Shown here piece by piece: positions 26,317 through 36,691 of a stretch of 64,000 nucleotides of DNA (position 1 is its first letter; the number at the start of each line of letters is the position of its first letter). Source of the DNA: Pseudomonas sp. H1h (GTDB lineage Bacteria; Pseudomonadota; Gammaproteobacteria; Pseudomonadales; Pseudomonadaceae); contig NZ_AYMJ01000008.1 in the NCBI RefSeq assembly GCF_000633255.1, forward strand, positions 248,001 through 312,000. Reading direction: 5' to 3'. The translations under genes and the position numbers were made by a program. Under the pieces are notes generated by a model. The model was not told where the DNA came from. It ran no database searches and saw only the letters and a program-made list of their open reading frames with translations.

Positions 26317-26526
26317 TTACTCCGGCGCTAAGAGTATGGCCAAGCTCATGCTAATGAATTCTTCGTTTCGATCTATCGCTTCCAATGCTCCTCGCACGTT
26401 ATCGGCTACGTCTGCTGACCCGCGCTGTTCTACCCAATTGGACAGTTCCATGACTGCAGCCTCCAATGCGATTTGATTTTCGTTAATTTTGAAAAGTAGG
26501 GACGGGAGTAAATCTGCGTTAACCAT
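26317..26526 (-). CDS. Conserved Pseudomonas small protein, 69 aa
   Basis: The ATG at 26526 with GGAG seven bases upstream gives a 69-residue helical protein ('LLPSLLFKINENQIALEAAV', 'ELSNWVEQRGSADVADNVRG'). It matches a short family I recall from Pseudomonas genomes without known function. The longer open frame upstream lacks a ribosome site. Confidence 0.68.
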   Translation of the reverse strand: MVNADLLPSLLFKINENQIALEAAVMELSNWVEQRGSADVADNVRGALEAIDRNEEFISMSLAILLAPE

Positions 26527-27185
26527 AGAGTTTCTCCAAAGAGGGAATCGGCGTGCCGATGATTTTGCGCGGCAAATGACGAGGACATACAAAGAATGGA
26601 TCAGTCGCATTTCATGGGAGGTACGACTCACAGGGTCATGCCAAAGTTCTCTCTCATGCCTCTCGGCTAACCTCAATTTTGGAAGCCCGAACACGGTTTT
26701 CCTGCGGTGGTGCACTAACCTGGAGAAGAGGCCTACGAAAACCTGAGTAGGTGGGTGGAAAGCTCGACCCTTACCGTTTCCGTGGATCGTTGAGGTCTTT
26801 CGTAAGGCGAACGGGCAGCGAAAGCGTAAGCAGCTTGCTTAACAGAACGTCTGGCAGTCGGTGGCAAGGATTGACGCCCGTTTGGCTAGTGGGTGAGGCA
26901 ATAATAATTAAGCAAATCTTGATGAAACGGCAGCAAACTTTCGCGGTGAGAATCAGAATAATGGATTCGCAAACCGAAGGAGTCGAGAGGCAAAACAGTT
27001 GTTCATGGATGAGAATCCTGAACGTGATTGCGACTTGTTTGTGCTGAAAACGTCATCTTCCTGAACTTCAGCTCGCTTTTACCAGTCGAGAATAACTTGA
27101 CCACGTCAACACGAACACGATGTCTGTTGATAATTCATGGCGAACGGCCAGCCTGGGAAAAGGACAAACGTAAAGGGAGGCATCA
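26527..27185. other. Long intergenic stretch
   Basis: About 660 bases without a convincing gene; several short frames show no family features. It separates a minus-strand and a plus-strand gene, so promoters in both directions are expected. Confidence 0.3.
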
Positions 27186-27419
27186 ATGACCTGTCTAATC
27201 TGCGTGGGAGTCGCGGAACGTATCCAGTGCGCTGGCCCTTGGGAAGAAAGGAACTGTCCTGACTGTGGGCACTACCGGGTATCGGACGAGCTTCTGTTGG
27301 CTTTGATGGAGCAAGGGCAGATCTTCGATATCGGTAGAACAAGGCGTTGGCTTAAGGAAAGGCGAGTTGAAGATTTCGCCCCCTTGATCCAAGCGGACGA
27401 AGCTTTACTTGCGCTATGA
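27186..27419 (+). CDS. Small zinc-ribbon-like protein, CxxC type (copy 2)
   Basis: A 77-residue protein with 'MTCLICVGVAERIQ' and 'NCPDCGHYRVSDELL', a classic pair of CxxC knuckles for one zinc, then 'TRRWLKERR' near the C-terminus. It is a relative of the product of 10914-11162 with the same order of motifs. GGGAGG lies seven bases before the ATG. Function unknown. Confidence 0.75.
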   Translation: MTCLICVGVAERIQCAGPWEERNCPDCGHYRVSDELLLALMEQGQIFDIGRTRRWLKERRVEDFAPLIQADEALLAL

Positions 27420-27722
27420 ATGGAAAGCGACATGACGCACCGATTTTTTGTCCTCCCCAATATCATTTTTACCAAATTATGCTTTCTGTCAGTGGTAGGG
27501 TTTAAGACCTTTTCTTTGAGCATCTGCAGGGAATGCGCGAATTCCTCCAATCTCCAACGTGCACATTCCGGGAAGTCGGCTAAATACCCCGTCTGATTGG
27601 ATGAGCAAGATGTTCCGATCAGAAAAATTGAACGGCTCCTTGGTGGGTTCGCCTAATGATCAGCTAGTGGAAAAAACCACAGCCAATGTGCCAAGACCGG
27701 CATGCTCCGAGAGGTGGTCAAC
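27420..27722. other. Intergenic, no supported gene
   Basis: 303 bases. A 54-codon frame from 27431 has a fair ribosome site but no recognisable features, so it was not called. Confidence 0.3.
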
Positions 27723-27959
27723 GTGGCTAAAGATGACAAAAAAAGCAAAGGGGATGACTCGAAAGCCAGCAAGGACTTGAAAGACAAAAAGTCATCATCC
27801 GCAAAGAAATCAGCTGCAGCTTCGACTCTTTCGAAATCTTCCGACAAGAAAGACAAGAAAAAAGATGCCGAGCCAAAGAAGTCGGCAAAAAAAGCTGATA
27901 GCAAGCCAGAGAAGGCGAAGAAATCAGACAAGTCTGCTAAGACGGCGAAAAAGAAATAG
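27723..27959 (+). CDS. Lysine-rich, histone H1-like protein
   Basis: A 78-residue protein, about 40 per cent Lys, with Ala, Ser and Asp making up most of the rest ('KSAKKADSKPEKAKKSDKSA'). The GTG at 27723 has GAGAGGTGG five bases upstream and is preferred to an ATG seven codons earlier that lacks a ribosome site. Such disordered polycations bind nucleic acids; AlgP and histone H1-like proteins of pseudomonads have similar tails. A stress-related nucleoid role is inferred. Confidence 0.7.
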   Translation: MAKDDKKSKGDDSKASKDLKDKKSSSAKKSAAASTLSKSSDKKDKKKDAEPKKSAKKADSKPEKAKKSDKSAKTAKKK

Positions 27960-28181
27960 TGATGCTTGCAGACTGCTAGGGCTTTGCGCCCTAGCTCTCT
28001 GTATCGTGATGAGTCAACTCTCTGCTTCTGCAATGGCCGTCTATCCCAGGAATCACTAAGGAAATGGCCTGGACTTCAAGCTGTTACGCAAAAGACCGCC
28101 TTTAAAGACCACACTCTCTGGGATGAGCACGAAGTGACTTACCCAGCTCGTGTCGTGAACTATGCAAGATGCTTCGTGATT

Positions 28182-31100
28182 TCAGAATCGCGTTCCGAGT
28201 CTGAGCATAAGCGCATGAGATCTGGAGTCGTCCCCCAACCCGTAAGAGCCTTGATAGGTCACGCCTGTCGTCAACCCGCCTGGCAGGGCAACGTCAGCTC
28301 CCAGCGCGACGGTCATCAGGTTTTCGCTTTGCCCCTGGGTGGACACGCCATAGGTGGAGTCACTGATGTCGGCGTACCCCATGCGTGCCGTGCTGTCACC
28401 ACTGAAAGTGTGGCTGTATTCGAGACGACCACGCAGGGTCAGCTCGGTCGGTTTCAGCGAAAAGCCGTATTGTCCGCGCAGGCCACCAGTTCCGGACAAC
28501 ACGTTCATGCGTTGCGCCGCGTATGCCAGATCGAATGCGCCGCTGCCTGACTCACGGAATCCGTCGAGTTTCGTCGATGACACGTCGATACGGCCATAGG
28601 GTGCAACACGCCAGGCGTCTTCCATGAATTCATAACCCGAGCTGAGCGAGCCGAAGAACTGATCGCCGTCACGCGAGCCCTTGGCGTATCCGCCGTTATC
28701 GGTCACATAGCGGCGACTGTCGAACGACAGGTTGCTGTACCCGAGCAAACCGTCGATGAATACGCGACCCGGGTGGAAACTGCCGTAGATTGCGCCGCTG
28801 AAGGAGTTTCCTTTGCTGTGGCTGCCTTGGGAACCGATATCGCTGGAGTCCCGGCCATACCCGAATCCGATGCCGGCGGTGAAGGAATCAAAGAAGCGAT
28901 AGTCGACGCCGGCGCTCATGCCGACCATGGTGCTGTCGAGCTTCACATCGTCTCGGCGGGTATCACTGACGTTGACGTAGCCACCACTCCAGAACGACAG
29001 GTTCTCATCTCCCAGGAGTCCGTTGTTTGAGCCGGGCGCTGCGGACAATTGTGGGGAGGTTGTGCGATCGCTGCCACTGAGTGACGACAGTGCCTGGTAC
29101 ATCTCCGAGGCGCTGGTATTGCCGGTGCGTGACTGGCGTGATTGCGGCAAGCCGAGTTGCAAGTTGAAGCTGCTGCCACGACGGTTCTCTTTGTCGTGCA
29201 GTTGTTCGAGGCGGTCGTTGAAGTTGTCAATCTGTGCGCGGGCAAAACGTGCGGCACTTTGCGCTTGGGCGCCGAGCATGCCGATCACTTCCTGGTCTTT
29301 GCTCGGGTCGGAACGTCCGGCCACTTGCAGCGTCAGGGTGATGGGTTGCGACGCGCCCCAGCGATTGCTGAGGGTGTAACGGATGATCGCAGCGCCCGAA
29401 GCTTGTGCAGCAGCCACAAAGGTCATACTCGTCCCGCTGAGCGTCGTCTGTCCCATGGCTTTGGAAGGCGTGTCCACCAATGCCGCGCCGGTGAATGGCC
29501 CGCCGCTGATGCCATCGGCCAGGTTCACGGTGACGGCCTGCCCAGCGTACAAGGATGCGCTGCGGTCGGCGCCGCTTGGCAACGTGCCGCCGATGCTCAG
29601 GTTGTAAGCGACATTGAGCGTCGCACCGGTGGCGTCCTTGATTTGCACGGCAATGGTCGCCGAGCCTGCTTCCGAAGGTGTGCCGGAAATTATTCCGGAG
29701 GAGGCGTCGATGTTCAAGCCCGACGGCAGTCCGGTGGCGCTGAAACGATAGGGGTTGCTGCCACCGCTTAGGCTCAATGCTTGTGAGTAACGGGCACCGA
29801 TTGTTGCCGCTGGCAGCTCCCCGGCGGCGGGGGAAACGATCAAGGTAGGGGCCGAAATCGTCAGATTGACCGTCGCTGCCGGTGAGGTGCCTGAGCCATT
29901 ACTGGCGGTGTAGGTGAAGCTGTCTGTCCCGGAGAACCCGGCGACTGGCGTATAGGTGATCGTCAGGCCTCGGGCCATCGCACTGCCGTGCAATGGTGCC
30001 GTGACAACCGCGACCGACGTGGCTATTCCCCCCGCCAGTGACAGCGCAATGCTGCCGCTGCTATTGGCAGCGATGGCGGCGGAAACCGGGTTGGCCACAG
30101 GCACTGGCCCACCTGCAATGCTTAGTGTGTAATTGGCATTGCCGACGGCGCCATGTCGATCCGTCACGCTGACAGAGAGGTTGAAGCTGCCAGGACTGGT
30201 GGGCATACCACTCAGAACGCCGCTGGCTGTATCAAGGGTCAGCCCGGCGGGAACTCCGGAGCTTGTATAGCTATACGGCGCCGAGCCCCCGGTAGAGCTG
30301 AATGATTGACTGTAGGCCGTTCCAGCCTGACCGGCAGGCAATGCACCGGCAGCCGGGGTCAACACCAGTGTCGGCGCCGTCACCGTGAGCGTGACCGTCG
30401 CGGGGGAGGAGGTGCCCGACAAGTTGCTGGCGGTGTAGGTGAAGCTATCTGGGCCTGAGTAACCTGTCGCGGGGGTGTAGGTGATCGTGGTACCACTGGC
30501 AACCGCAGAACCGTGGAGCGGGGTAGAAGCGACAGCAACCGAACTGGCAACACCGCCAGACAGCGCGAGGTTCACTGGCGTACTGGCATTGGCGGCAACC
30601 GTGGCGGAAACAGCACCGGTGACGGGCAGTGCGCCTGCGACGATGTTGACCGAATAACCCGTGCTCCCCGTTGCGCCATGGCTATCGGTGGCCGTAATCG
30701 TGAAGTTAAAACTGCCGACACTGGTGGGTGTACCGCTCAACACGCCGCTGGCCGAATCAAGGTTCAAACCGCTCGGAACAGCCCCTGAACTTGAGTAACT
30801 GTAAGGCGCGGTTCCGCCCGCAGCGCTGAGCGATTGGCTGTAAGCCGTACCGATCTGGCCTGCAGGCAAGGAACCCGGGGTCACCGCCAAGGTTGGCTGT
30901 GTCACGGTGATGGATACGGTGGCTGCTGAAGAGGTGCCCGTCGTATTGCTCGCCGTGTAAATAAAGCTGTCCGTTCCCGAATAACCCGCAGCCGGCGTAT
31001 AGGTGATGGAGGTGCCGCTAGCGGTGGCAACCCCGTGTAAAGGGGCGGATGCAACGGCAACAGACGTCGCAGTACCGCCTGAGAGGGCCACGGTGATCGG

Positions 31101-31928
31101 ATTGCCGGAACTGTTGGCTGCCACGGTCGCGGACACATTGCTCGCATCTGGCGCAGCGACGGCCCGAGTGACCGTGATGGTGTACAGGTGCGTGGTGCTG
31201 CCGTCCTGGGCAGTGCCCATCACGCTGACGGTGTTCGACCCCGTGTTCAGGCTGATCGCTGGCGATGTAGCGCCGGAGCCCACGCTCATTCCGTTGACCG
31301 TGATCGTGGCGTTACTGTCGGAGGCCGTCGGCGTGAAGGTGATTGACGATACGTTGCTCGCGACCGCGACGTTGTAGGTACTGGTGCCCGATGAAAATGA
31401 AGGCGACAAGCTACCGGCTGAAGGGATCAGGTTCGACAGGGTGGCATCACTGGAAACCGCCGCACCACAGTTGATGGTCACCGTGCTCAGGTAGGTGCCG
31501 ACCTTGATGCTGATGAACAAGCCATTAGTGAGATCCGCAGCAGATGCGGTACCAGTGTGGCTTCCTGAGCTTCCCGTGTTGCTGCGGTAATCAAAGTAGG
31601 GCGAGAAGGTGTTCGGATTGCGCAGGATCACATTATCGGCTGATGACGGATTGCTGTTACCGACGTTGCCGCCGTTGTCGCTGAACGTGACCGAGACACT
31701 CTCGCCGGCAGAAAAGGAACCAGCAGGATAGGAGCGAGAAAAGTTACCCGAACCGTTCAAACCGTTGAGCGTTGTGCAGCTCGCCGACAGTGCGTAGGCC
31801 GAAGAGGAATCAAACAGCAGACCGCAGATGGCGAGTGCCATGAACACAAAAAATCTGGAAACCCTGGATGAAACGTATCGACCGTTCAGTGGCGTTGTTT
31901 CGCAGACAAGCTTTTGTGTTGAGAACAT
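28182..31928 (-). CDS. Autotransporter with three long tandem Ig-like repeats
   Basis: A 1248-residue type V secreted protein. A long signal peptide ends near residue 46 (SSAYA). A cadherin-like beta-sandwich (about 160-255) is followed by three repeats of about 172 residues (about 262-780). Each repeat joins a 'GYSGTDSFxYTASNxxGTSS' domain to a putative-Ig 'LPAGQxGTAYSQSLSxxGG' domain. A linker and coiled part come next, then a C-terminal autotransporter barrel of about 270 residues (from 'SFWSGGYVNVSDTRRD') ending in Phe ('LRLGTRF'). It is expected at the cell surface for adhesion. Repeats at DNA level invite copy-number change by recombination. Confidence 0.9.
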   Translation of the reverse strand: MFSTQKLVCETTPLNGRYVSSRVSRFFVFMALAICGLLFDSSSAYALSASCTTLNGLNGSGNFSRSYPAGSFSAGESVSVTFSDNGGNVGNSNPSSADNVILRNPNTFSPYFDYRSNTGSSGSHTGTASAADLTNGLFISIKVGTYLSTVTINCGAAVSSDATLSNLIPSAGSLSPSFSSGTSTYNVAVASNVSSITFTPTASDSNATITVNGMSVGSGATSPAISLNTGSNTVSVMGTAQDGSTTHLYTITVTRAVAAPDASNVSATVAANSSGNPITVALSGGTATSVAVASAPLHGVATASGTSITYTPAAGYSGTDSFIYTASNTTGTSSAATVSITVTQPTLAVTPGSLPAGQIGTAYSQSLSAAGGTAPYSYSSSGAVPSGLNLDSASGVLSGTPTSVGSFNFTITATDSHGATGSTGYSVNIVAGALPVTGAVSATVAANASTPVNLALSGGVASSVAVASTPLHGSAVASGTTITYTPATGYSGPDSFTYTASNLSGTSSPATVTLTVTAPTLVLTPAAGALPAGQAGTAYSQSFSSTGGSAPYSYTSSGVPAGLTLDTASGVLSGMPTSPGSFNLSVSVTDRHGAVGNANYTLSIAGGPVPVANPVSAAIAANSSGSIALSLAGGIATSVAVVTAPLHGSAMARGLTITYTPVAGFSGTDSFTYTASNGSGTSPAATVNLTISAPTLIVSPAAGELPAATIGARYSQALSLSGGSNPYRFSATGLPSGLNIDASSGIISGTPSEAGSATIAVQIKDATGATLNVAYNLSIGGTLPSGADRSASLYAGQAVTVNLADGISGGPFTGAALVDTPSKAMGQTTLSGTSMTFVAAAQASGAAIIRYTLSNRWGASQPITLTLQVAGRSDPSKDQEVIGMLGAQAQSAARFARAQIDNFNDRLEQLHDKENRRGSSFNLQLGLPQSRQSRTGNTSASEMYQALSSLSGSDRTTSPQLSAAPGSNNGLLGDENLSFWSGGYVNVSDTRRDDVKLDSTMVGMSAGVDYRFFDSFTAGIGFGYGRDSSDIGSQGSHSKGNSFSGAIYGSFHPGRVFIDGLLGYSNLSFDSRRYVTDNGGYAKGSRDGDQFFGSLSSGYEFMEDAWRVAPYGRIDVSSTKLDGFRESGSGAFDLAYAAQRMNVLSGTGGLRGQYGFSLKPTELTLRGRLEYSHTFSGDSTARMGYADISDSTYGVSTQGQSENLMTVALGADVALPGGLTTGVTYQGSYGLGDDSRSHALMLRLGTRF

Positions 31929-32577
31929 GCAGAGAAACCTGATTCAGAGGCGGAGTGCGGGTTAGCCGAGCGCGCGCAATGCTGCCCATTCTGGCGACTT
32001 CTAAGGTATCGACAGAGCAGAATGGGTCTTTAAAGGTGGGGCTTTTTAGTTGGTTTGCGGGTTTTCGCCAGGCGCTGTTAGATCGCAAGTGGGATGATGG
32101 CAATATGGCATTCCCCGTAGGGAATCGCAATCTTCGTCCACAAAAGAATTGGGCAGCATAATTGGTGTGCGTTTAACCGACCGGGGATAGTTTGTAACTC
32201 AACCATTTGATAGGTTCGGATCCCGTCCACGTCTGCTTGTTGGATGGAGGTCAGCGTTTAGAAGAAATCGGTCTGGATAGGGTTGAGCTGGGTTCGAACT
32301 AAACGCTGTAGCTCATCGACAGTCTCAAGCGTTTCTAAATCGATTACCACAAGGCCACCTTCGAACGTTTTCATCCGATCAGGGTGAGTGCGAGTGGCCT
32401 TGGCGACTCCGACTCATCAATTTCATCACGGTGAATCGCCGCTAGTTCCGTAGGCGCCTCCAAGCCTAAAGGTGAGGCCAATTAGGAGGTGCCAGTCGTA
32501 ACCAGCGCCATCCCAAATAATTCAAGCTCTGGGCGGTCTACCAAACAACCGAAAAGTAGCTCCAGCTTCCTGTCTCA
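31929..32577. other. Intergenic with a possible coding remnant
   Basis: About 650 bases with no intact gene. The left part should hold the autotransporter promoter. On the minus strand, a 41-codon frame (32258-32383) reads 'MKTFEGGLVVIDLETLETVD' then 'ELQRLVRTQLNPIQTDFF' and ends at TAA; a frameshifted continuation upstream reads 'LAAIHRDEIDESESPRPLAL'. This looks like the 3' end of a decayed gene of unknown family. Confidence 0.4.
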
Positions 32578-33876
32578 TCATGCGTTTATTGCTACAGTTT
32601 TTTGCCTGCGATAAAGAAGAGTTGTCGCAGTGAATCCGCACACGGCAGCGAACATTAGCCAATAAGCAGGGGATGCCTTGTCACCGGTGGCCTGCACGAG
32701 GATTGTCGACACTGCGGGCGTAAAGCCTCCAAACACGGCGGTCGCCAAGCTGAATGCTAGTGAAAACCCAACAACCCGCACGTTTTGTGGCATCACCTCA
32801 GTCAATGCCGCCACCATCGCACCGTTGTAAATTCCGAAGAAGAACGAAAAGTACAACAGCACGGCAAGCAGACGCTCGAAACTTGCTGCCGCGGCCAACC
32901 AATGCATAGCGGGGTAGGCGGTGAAGATACACAACACGGTAATTGCGAGCAGCAAGGGGCGACGGCCGATGCGATCAGAGAGCGAACCGCCGATGGGCAG
33001 CCAGATGAAGTTACTCAGGCCGACGAAGAGCGTCACCACTAGACTGTCGGTGGTGCTCAGGTTCAGCACCGTTCGACCGAACGTCGGTGTATACACGGTA
33101 ATCAGATAGAACGTGGTGGTGGTCATCGAGGCCAGCAGGCCGCCCGCGAGCACCGTGCGCCAGTTGTCGCGCATCGAGCGAAATACCTCACTGGCACTTG
33201 GGTGATGACTGCGCGCTTTAAACGCTTCGGTTTCCTGGAGCGAGCGACGAATTATGAAGATGAACGGGATGATCACGCAGCCAATGAAGAACGGGATACG
33301 CCAGCCCCAGGCAGCCACTTCAGTAGCTTCCATAGACGCGTTGATCGCGTAGCCCAGGGCTGCCGCAAGAATGATCGCCACCTGCTGGCTGGCCGATTGC
33401 CAACTGGTGTAAAACCCGCGATGCCCTGGCGTGGCGATCTCAGCCAGATACACGGAGACCCCGCCCATTTCCGCACCGGCGGAGAAGCCCTGCAACAGTC
33501 GTCCGAGCAACACCAATATCGGTGCTGCGGTACCGATGCTGGCATAGCCAGGTACCAGGGCGATCAAGACGGTGCCCGCAGCCATGATCGACAGAGTCAC
33601 GATCAGTCCTTTGCGCCGGCCTACCTTGTCGATGTACGCGCCCAGCACGATAGCGCCGAGTGGCCGCATCAGAAATCCCGAGCCGAATACGGCGAAAGTC
33701 ATCATCAGCGACGCGAAATCGCTGCTGGCAGGAAAGAAGGTCTGCGAGATATAGGTCGCGTAGAACCCGAACAGAAAGAAGTCGAACTGTTCGAGAAAAT
33801 TGCCGCTGGTGACCCGCAGGATGGCGCCCAGTTTCGATCCCTTGGATCGGCTGTCTTGAGTTGTTGTTTTCATCAT
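32578..33876 (-). CDS. tcuC: Tricarballylate/proton symporter (MHS family MFS)
   Basis: A 432-residue, 12-helix major facilitator of the metabolite:H+ symporter group. The signature '[20 protein letters not shown]' lies between helices 2 and 3, and '[15 protein letters not shown]' between helices 8 and 9. The ATG at 33876 was chosen over a TTG at 33918 since homology begins at '[18 protein letters not shown]'. It is last in the tcu operon, 45 bases after tcuB. By analogy with Salmonella it imports tricarballylate; a closely related tricarboxylate is possible. Confidence 0.88.
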   Translation of the reverse strand: MMKTTTQDSRSKGSKLGAILRVTSGNFLEQFDFFLFGFYATYISQTFFPASSDFASLMMTFAVFGSGFLMRPLGAIVLGAYIDKVGRRKGLIVTLSIMAAGTVLIALVPGYASIGTAAPILVLLGRLLQGFSAGAEMGGVSVYLAEIATPGHRGFYTSWQSASQQVAIILAAALGYAINASMEATEVAAWGWRIPFFIGCVIIPFIFIIRRSLQETEAFKARSHHPSASEVFRSMRDNWRTVLAGGLLASMTTTTFYLITVYTPTFGRTVLNLSTTDSLVVTLFVGLSNFIWLPIGGSLSDRIGRRPLLLAITVLCIFTAYPAMHWLAAAASFERLLAVLLYFSFFFGIYNGAMVAALTEVMPQNVRVVGFSLAFSLATAVFGGFTPAVSTILVQATGDKASPAYWLMFAAVCGFTATTLLYRRQKTVAINA

Positions 33877-33921
33877 GGCTACCGTGGTGATCAATATTAT
33901 TTTTGGAATGGTTGGCAACGA

Positions 33922-35079
33922 TCAGTCGCTTCCGGCATTGATCGGGTTGGGTTGGCGTTTTTCGATGGAGTACTTGAGCAGCGCGGCGCTGCGGAAGATG
34001 CCATGGGCGAATTTGCTGTAGGGCATGGTCAGAAAAAACGCCATGACCAATCCGAGGTGGATCGCCAGCATCAGGCCCAGTGCTGAAGTTTCACGAAATG
34101 CCAGGAGTGCCAGGCCGCTGGCGCTGACCAAAAACAGCAGCGCAATGAAACCGCGGTCCATGGGTTTCTGATTTTGGTCGCCGTGCTCAGGATTGCGAAG
34201 CAGGTTCAGCCACAACAATCCTGCGGGGCCGACCAGCAGACCGATTCCTCCTGCGATACCAAGCATTACTGGCACACTAAGGACGGGGTAGGGTGCTGAC
34301 CAGTCCAGCAGGAAATGGTAGAGCGTCGCGACACCGGTGGCGGCGAAACACAGCAGGAAGCCGTAGAAGGTGAAATGGTGGAAACGACGCCGCCATAAGG
34401 TGAATTTATCATCGGCGTTATTGCAACCTTCGCCATGACCACCGTCCAGGTATTTGAGTCGGGCGATGTTGCCTGTGGCCTCCAATGCCGCAGCGGTTTT
34501 TTCCTGTGCCGGCGCATCGGCGGGTGATACGTTGCGCCAGAAATGCCGCACGCCGATCGTCAACGCCAGTACGGCGAAACAGAAGACCGCGCCGAACATC
34601 ATCGCCAGGGTGTTATGCGGAAAAATTCCGTAGAAATTCCCACCGGGTATCGCCGTGAAGAGGTTGCCCATCAACAACAACGTGAGGCACAGGAACGACG
34701 CCAGCCCCACCCCGGAGGCCAGTGCCAGCGTCAACCCGTTGCGCCGATACAACTTGCCCATTGCCTGTGGCCAGGCGTACTCGGCGTACGTGTCGAGGCG
34801 AACTTTGGCCATCGCTTTTGGCACATTGATTTCGAATTCGTGGGGGGCTGCGTACTGACAGGCATGCAGGCACGCGCCGCAGTTGTGGCAGAGATTCGCC
34901 AGGTAGTGAATGTCCGCCTGGGAAAACTCCAGCCGCCGCGTCATGGCCGGAAAGACCGCGCAGAAACCCTCGCAATAACGGCAGGCATTGCACACCGTCA
35001 TTTGCCGCTGCACTTCGCTTTCTTCGAGGTTGAGCACCGGAATCAGATTGCCGGGGGCATTGGGATCAAACAGCTGCAT
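33922..35079 (-). CDS. tcuB: Tricarballylate utilisation Fe-S/membrane protein
   Basis: A 385-residue protein that reoxidises the FADH2 of TcuA and passes electrons to the quinone pool. Two ferredoxin-type clusters are seen: '[15 protein letters not shown]' (about residue 30) and '[16 protein letters not shown]' (about 64). They are followed by six membrane segments containing His residues that probably bind haem. It overlaps tcuA by 14 bases, so translation is coupled. Length and order match the Salmonella protein family. Confidence 0.92.
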   Translation of the reverse strand: MQLFDPNAPGNLIPVLNLEESEVQRQMTVCNACRYCEGFCAVFPAMTRRLEFSQADIHYLANLCHNCGACLHACQYAAPHEFEINVPKAMAKVRLDTYAEYAWPQAMGKLYRRNGLTLALASGVGLASFLCLTLLLMGNLFTAIPGGNFYGIFPHNTLAMMFGAVFCFAVLALTIGVRHFWRNVSPADAPAQEKTAAALEATGNIARLKYLDGGHGEGCNNADDKFTLWRRRFHHFTFYGFLLCFAATGVATLYHFLLDWSAPYPVLSVPVMLGIAGGIGLLVGPAGLLWLNLLRNPEHGDQNQKPMDRGFIALLFLVSASGLALLAFRETSALGLMLAIHLGLVMAFFLTMPYSKFAHGIFRSAALLKYSIEKRQPNPINAGSD

Positions 35080-36517
35080 GTTGAAATTCCGTCGCTGAAG
35101 AAGTCATGAAACCGGCCGCTGCCGCTGCCTGCACACCGGCGATGCGCCCAAATGCAGTACCGATGGCCATGCCGATGCCGGCGGTGTAGCCCTTGCCGAG
35201 AACGTTGCCCGCCATCATTTCTCCTGCGACAAACAGGTTGGGGCTGGCCTCGCCGCTGAAGTGAACGGCGGCGGTTTCGTCGGTCGCCAGGCCCATATAG
35301 GTGAAGGTCACCCCAGGTTTGAGCGGGTAGGCATAGAAGGGAGGCTTGCCTAATGGGCGAGCCCAATGGGTTTTGGCGGGTGTGAGACCTTCGGTGTGGC
35401 AATCGTCCAACGCGGTGTGGTCGAAAGTACCGACATGGCAAGCCTTGTTGTAGTCCTCGATAGTTTTGACGAATTGCGCCACCGGTAGGTTCAACAGGCG
35501 GGCGAGTTCTTGCAGGGAGTTGGCCTTGGTACCCGGAAACACAGGTGGCATGAAACGACCGATCGCCTGCTGGTCGATGATGGAATATGCCTGCTGGCCG
35601 GGTTGTCCCGCCACCAGACGGCCCCAGATCGCATAGCGTTTCGGCCAGAAGTCTTCGCCCTCGTCATAGAAGCGTTCGCCGGCGCGATTGACCACCACAC
35701 CCAACGACACGCAGTCGATACGGGTACAGATGCCTCCGTCGTAAAGTGGAGCGCGAGCGTCGATAGCCACCATGTGAGCCTGGGTTGGATCGCCAATGAT
35801 ATCGGCACCCAAGTCCTGCATGCGTCGCAGCAATACACCGGTATTAAAGCGTGTGCCGCGAATAAGGAAGTTGTCAGAGGGCCACTCGCCGCGCTCATTC
35901 TGGCCCCACGCCTCGCGCAGCCATTCACGGTTGGATTCGAAACCTCCGGCGGCCAGAACGCAGGTCTTGGCCAGAACTCGCTCGGCGGGAAAATGTTGCC
36001 CATTGACTTCACGCTCACCGATGTGGGCCGCGATAAATTTGCCATCCTTCAACTCGATGTCGGTGACTTGCGCGTTGTAGCGAATATTGACGCCTAAACG
36101 CTCGGCACTGCGAAAGTAGGCGTTGACCAGTGCTTTGCCACCGCCCATAAAAAACGCATTAGTGCGTGCAACATGCAGGGCTCCGGACAACGGTGGCTGA
36201 AAATGCACACCGTGTGAGCGCATCCAGCCGCGGCAACTAGACGACGCACGAATGACGATACGGGCGAGTTTTTCGTTGGTGATCCCGCCGGTGACCTTCA
36301 GCAGATCCTGCCAGTACTCTTCTTCGGGATAGGCGCCCACCAGCACATCCTGCGGTGCGTCATGCATGCAGCGCAGGTTTCGGGTGTGTTGTGAATTGCC
36401 GCCACGCCAGATTTTTGGGGAACCCTCCAGCAACATCACACTGGCACCTGACTCGCGGGCCATCAGTGCTGCGCACAGGGCAGCGTTGCCGCCACCAATT
36501 ACTAAGACATCGATCAT
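35066..36517 (-). CDS. tcuA: FAD-dependent tricarballylate dehydrogenase
   Basis: A 483-residue flavoprotein of the fumarate-reductase/succinate-dehydrogenase flavoprotein superfamily. It oxidises tricarballylate to cis-aconitate, which enters the TCA cycle. The dinucleotide site is at the start ('[20 protein letters not shown]'), the acidic end of the second strand is 'MLLEGSP', and the C-terminal FAD motif is '[20 protein letters not shown]'. The ATG at 36517 lies five bases after GAGGAG; upstream codons in the open frame belong to the leader. It is first of the tcuABC transcript. Confidence 0.92.
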   Translation of the reverse strand: MIDVLVIGGGNAALCAALMARESGASVMLLEGSPKIWRGGNSQHTRNLRCMHDAPQDVLVGAYPEEEYWQDLLKVTGGITNEKLARIVIRASSSCRGWMRSHGVHFQPPLSGALHVARTNAFFMGGGKALVNAYFRSAERLGVNIRYNAQVTDIELKDGKFIAAHIGEREVNGQHFPAERVLAKTCVLAAGGFESNREWLREAWGQNERGEWPSDNFLIRGTRFNTGVLLRRMQDLGADIIGDPTQAHMVAIDARAPLYDGGICTRIDCVSLGVVVNRAGERFYDEGEDFWPKRYAIWGRLVAGQPGQQAYSIIDQQAIGRFMPPVFPGTKANSLQELARLLNLPVAQFVKTIEDYNKACHVGTFDHTALDDCHTEGLTPAKTHWARPLGKPPFYAYPLKPGVTFTYMGLATDETAAVHFSGEASPNLFVAGEMMAGNVLGKGYTAGIGMAIGTAFGRIAGVQAAAAAGFMTSSATEFQHAAV

Positions 36518-36691
36518 CATCGCTCCTCGGTCGCGAGGAGACATGAACGAAGGGCTCCTCGCGAGTGGGGAGACGGTAAGGCAGGTAGCTTGGCGTCGAA
36601 AGGTGCTGAACGAATTGGGGTGTTTAGTTTTATTAAAGGCTTTGCGCCGTTATTGCTGATCCGGGGTCAAGAGAGGAGGGCATTGCGACGG

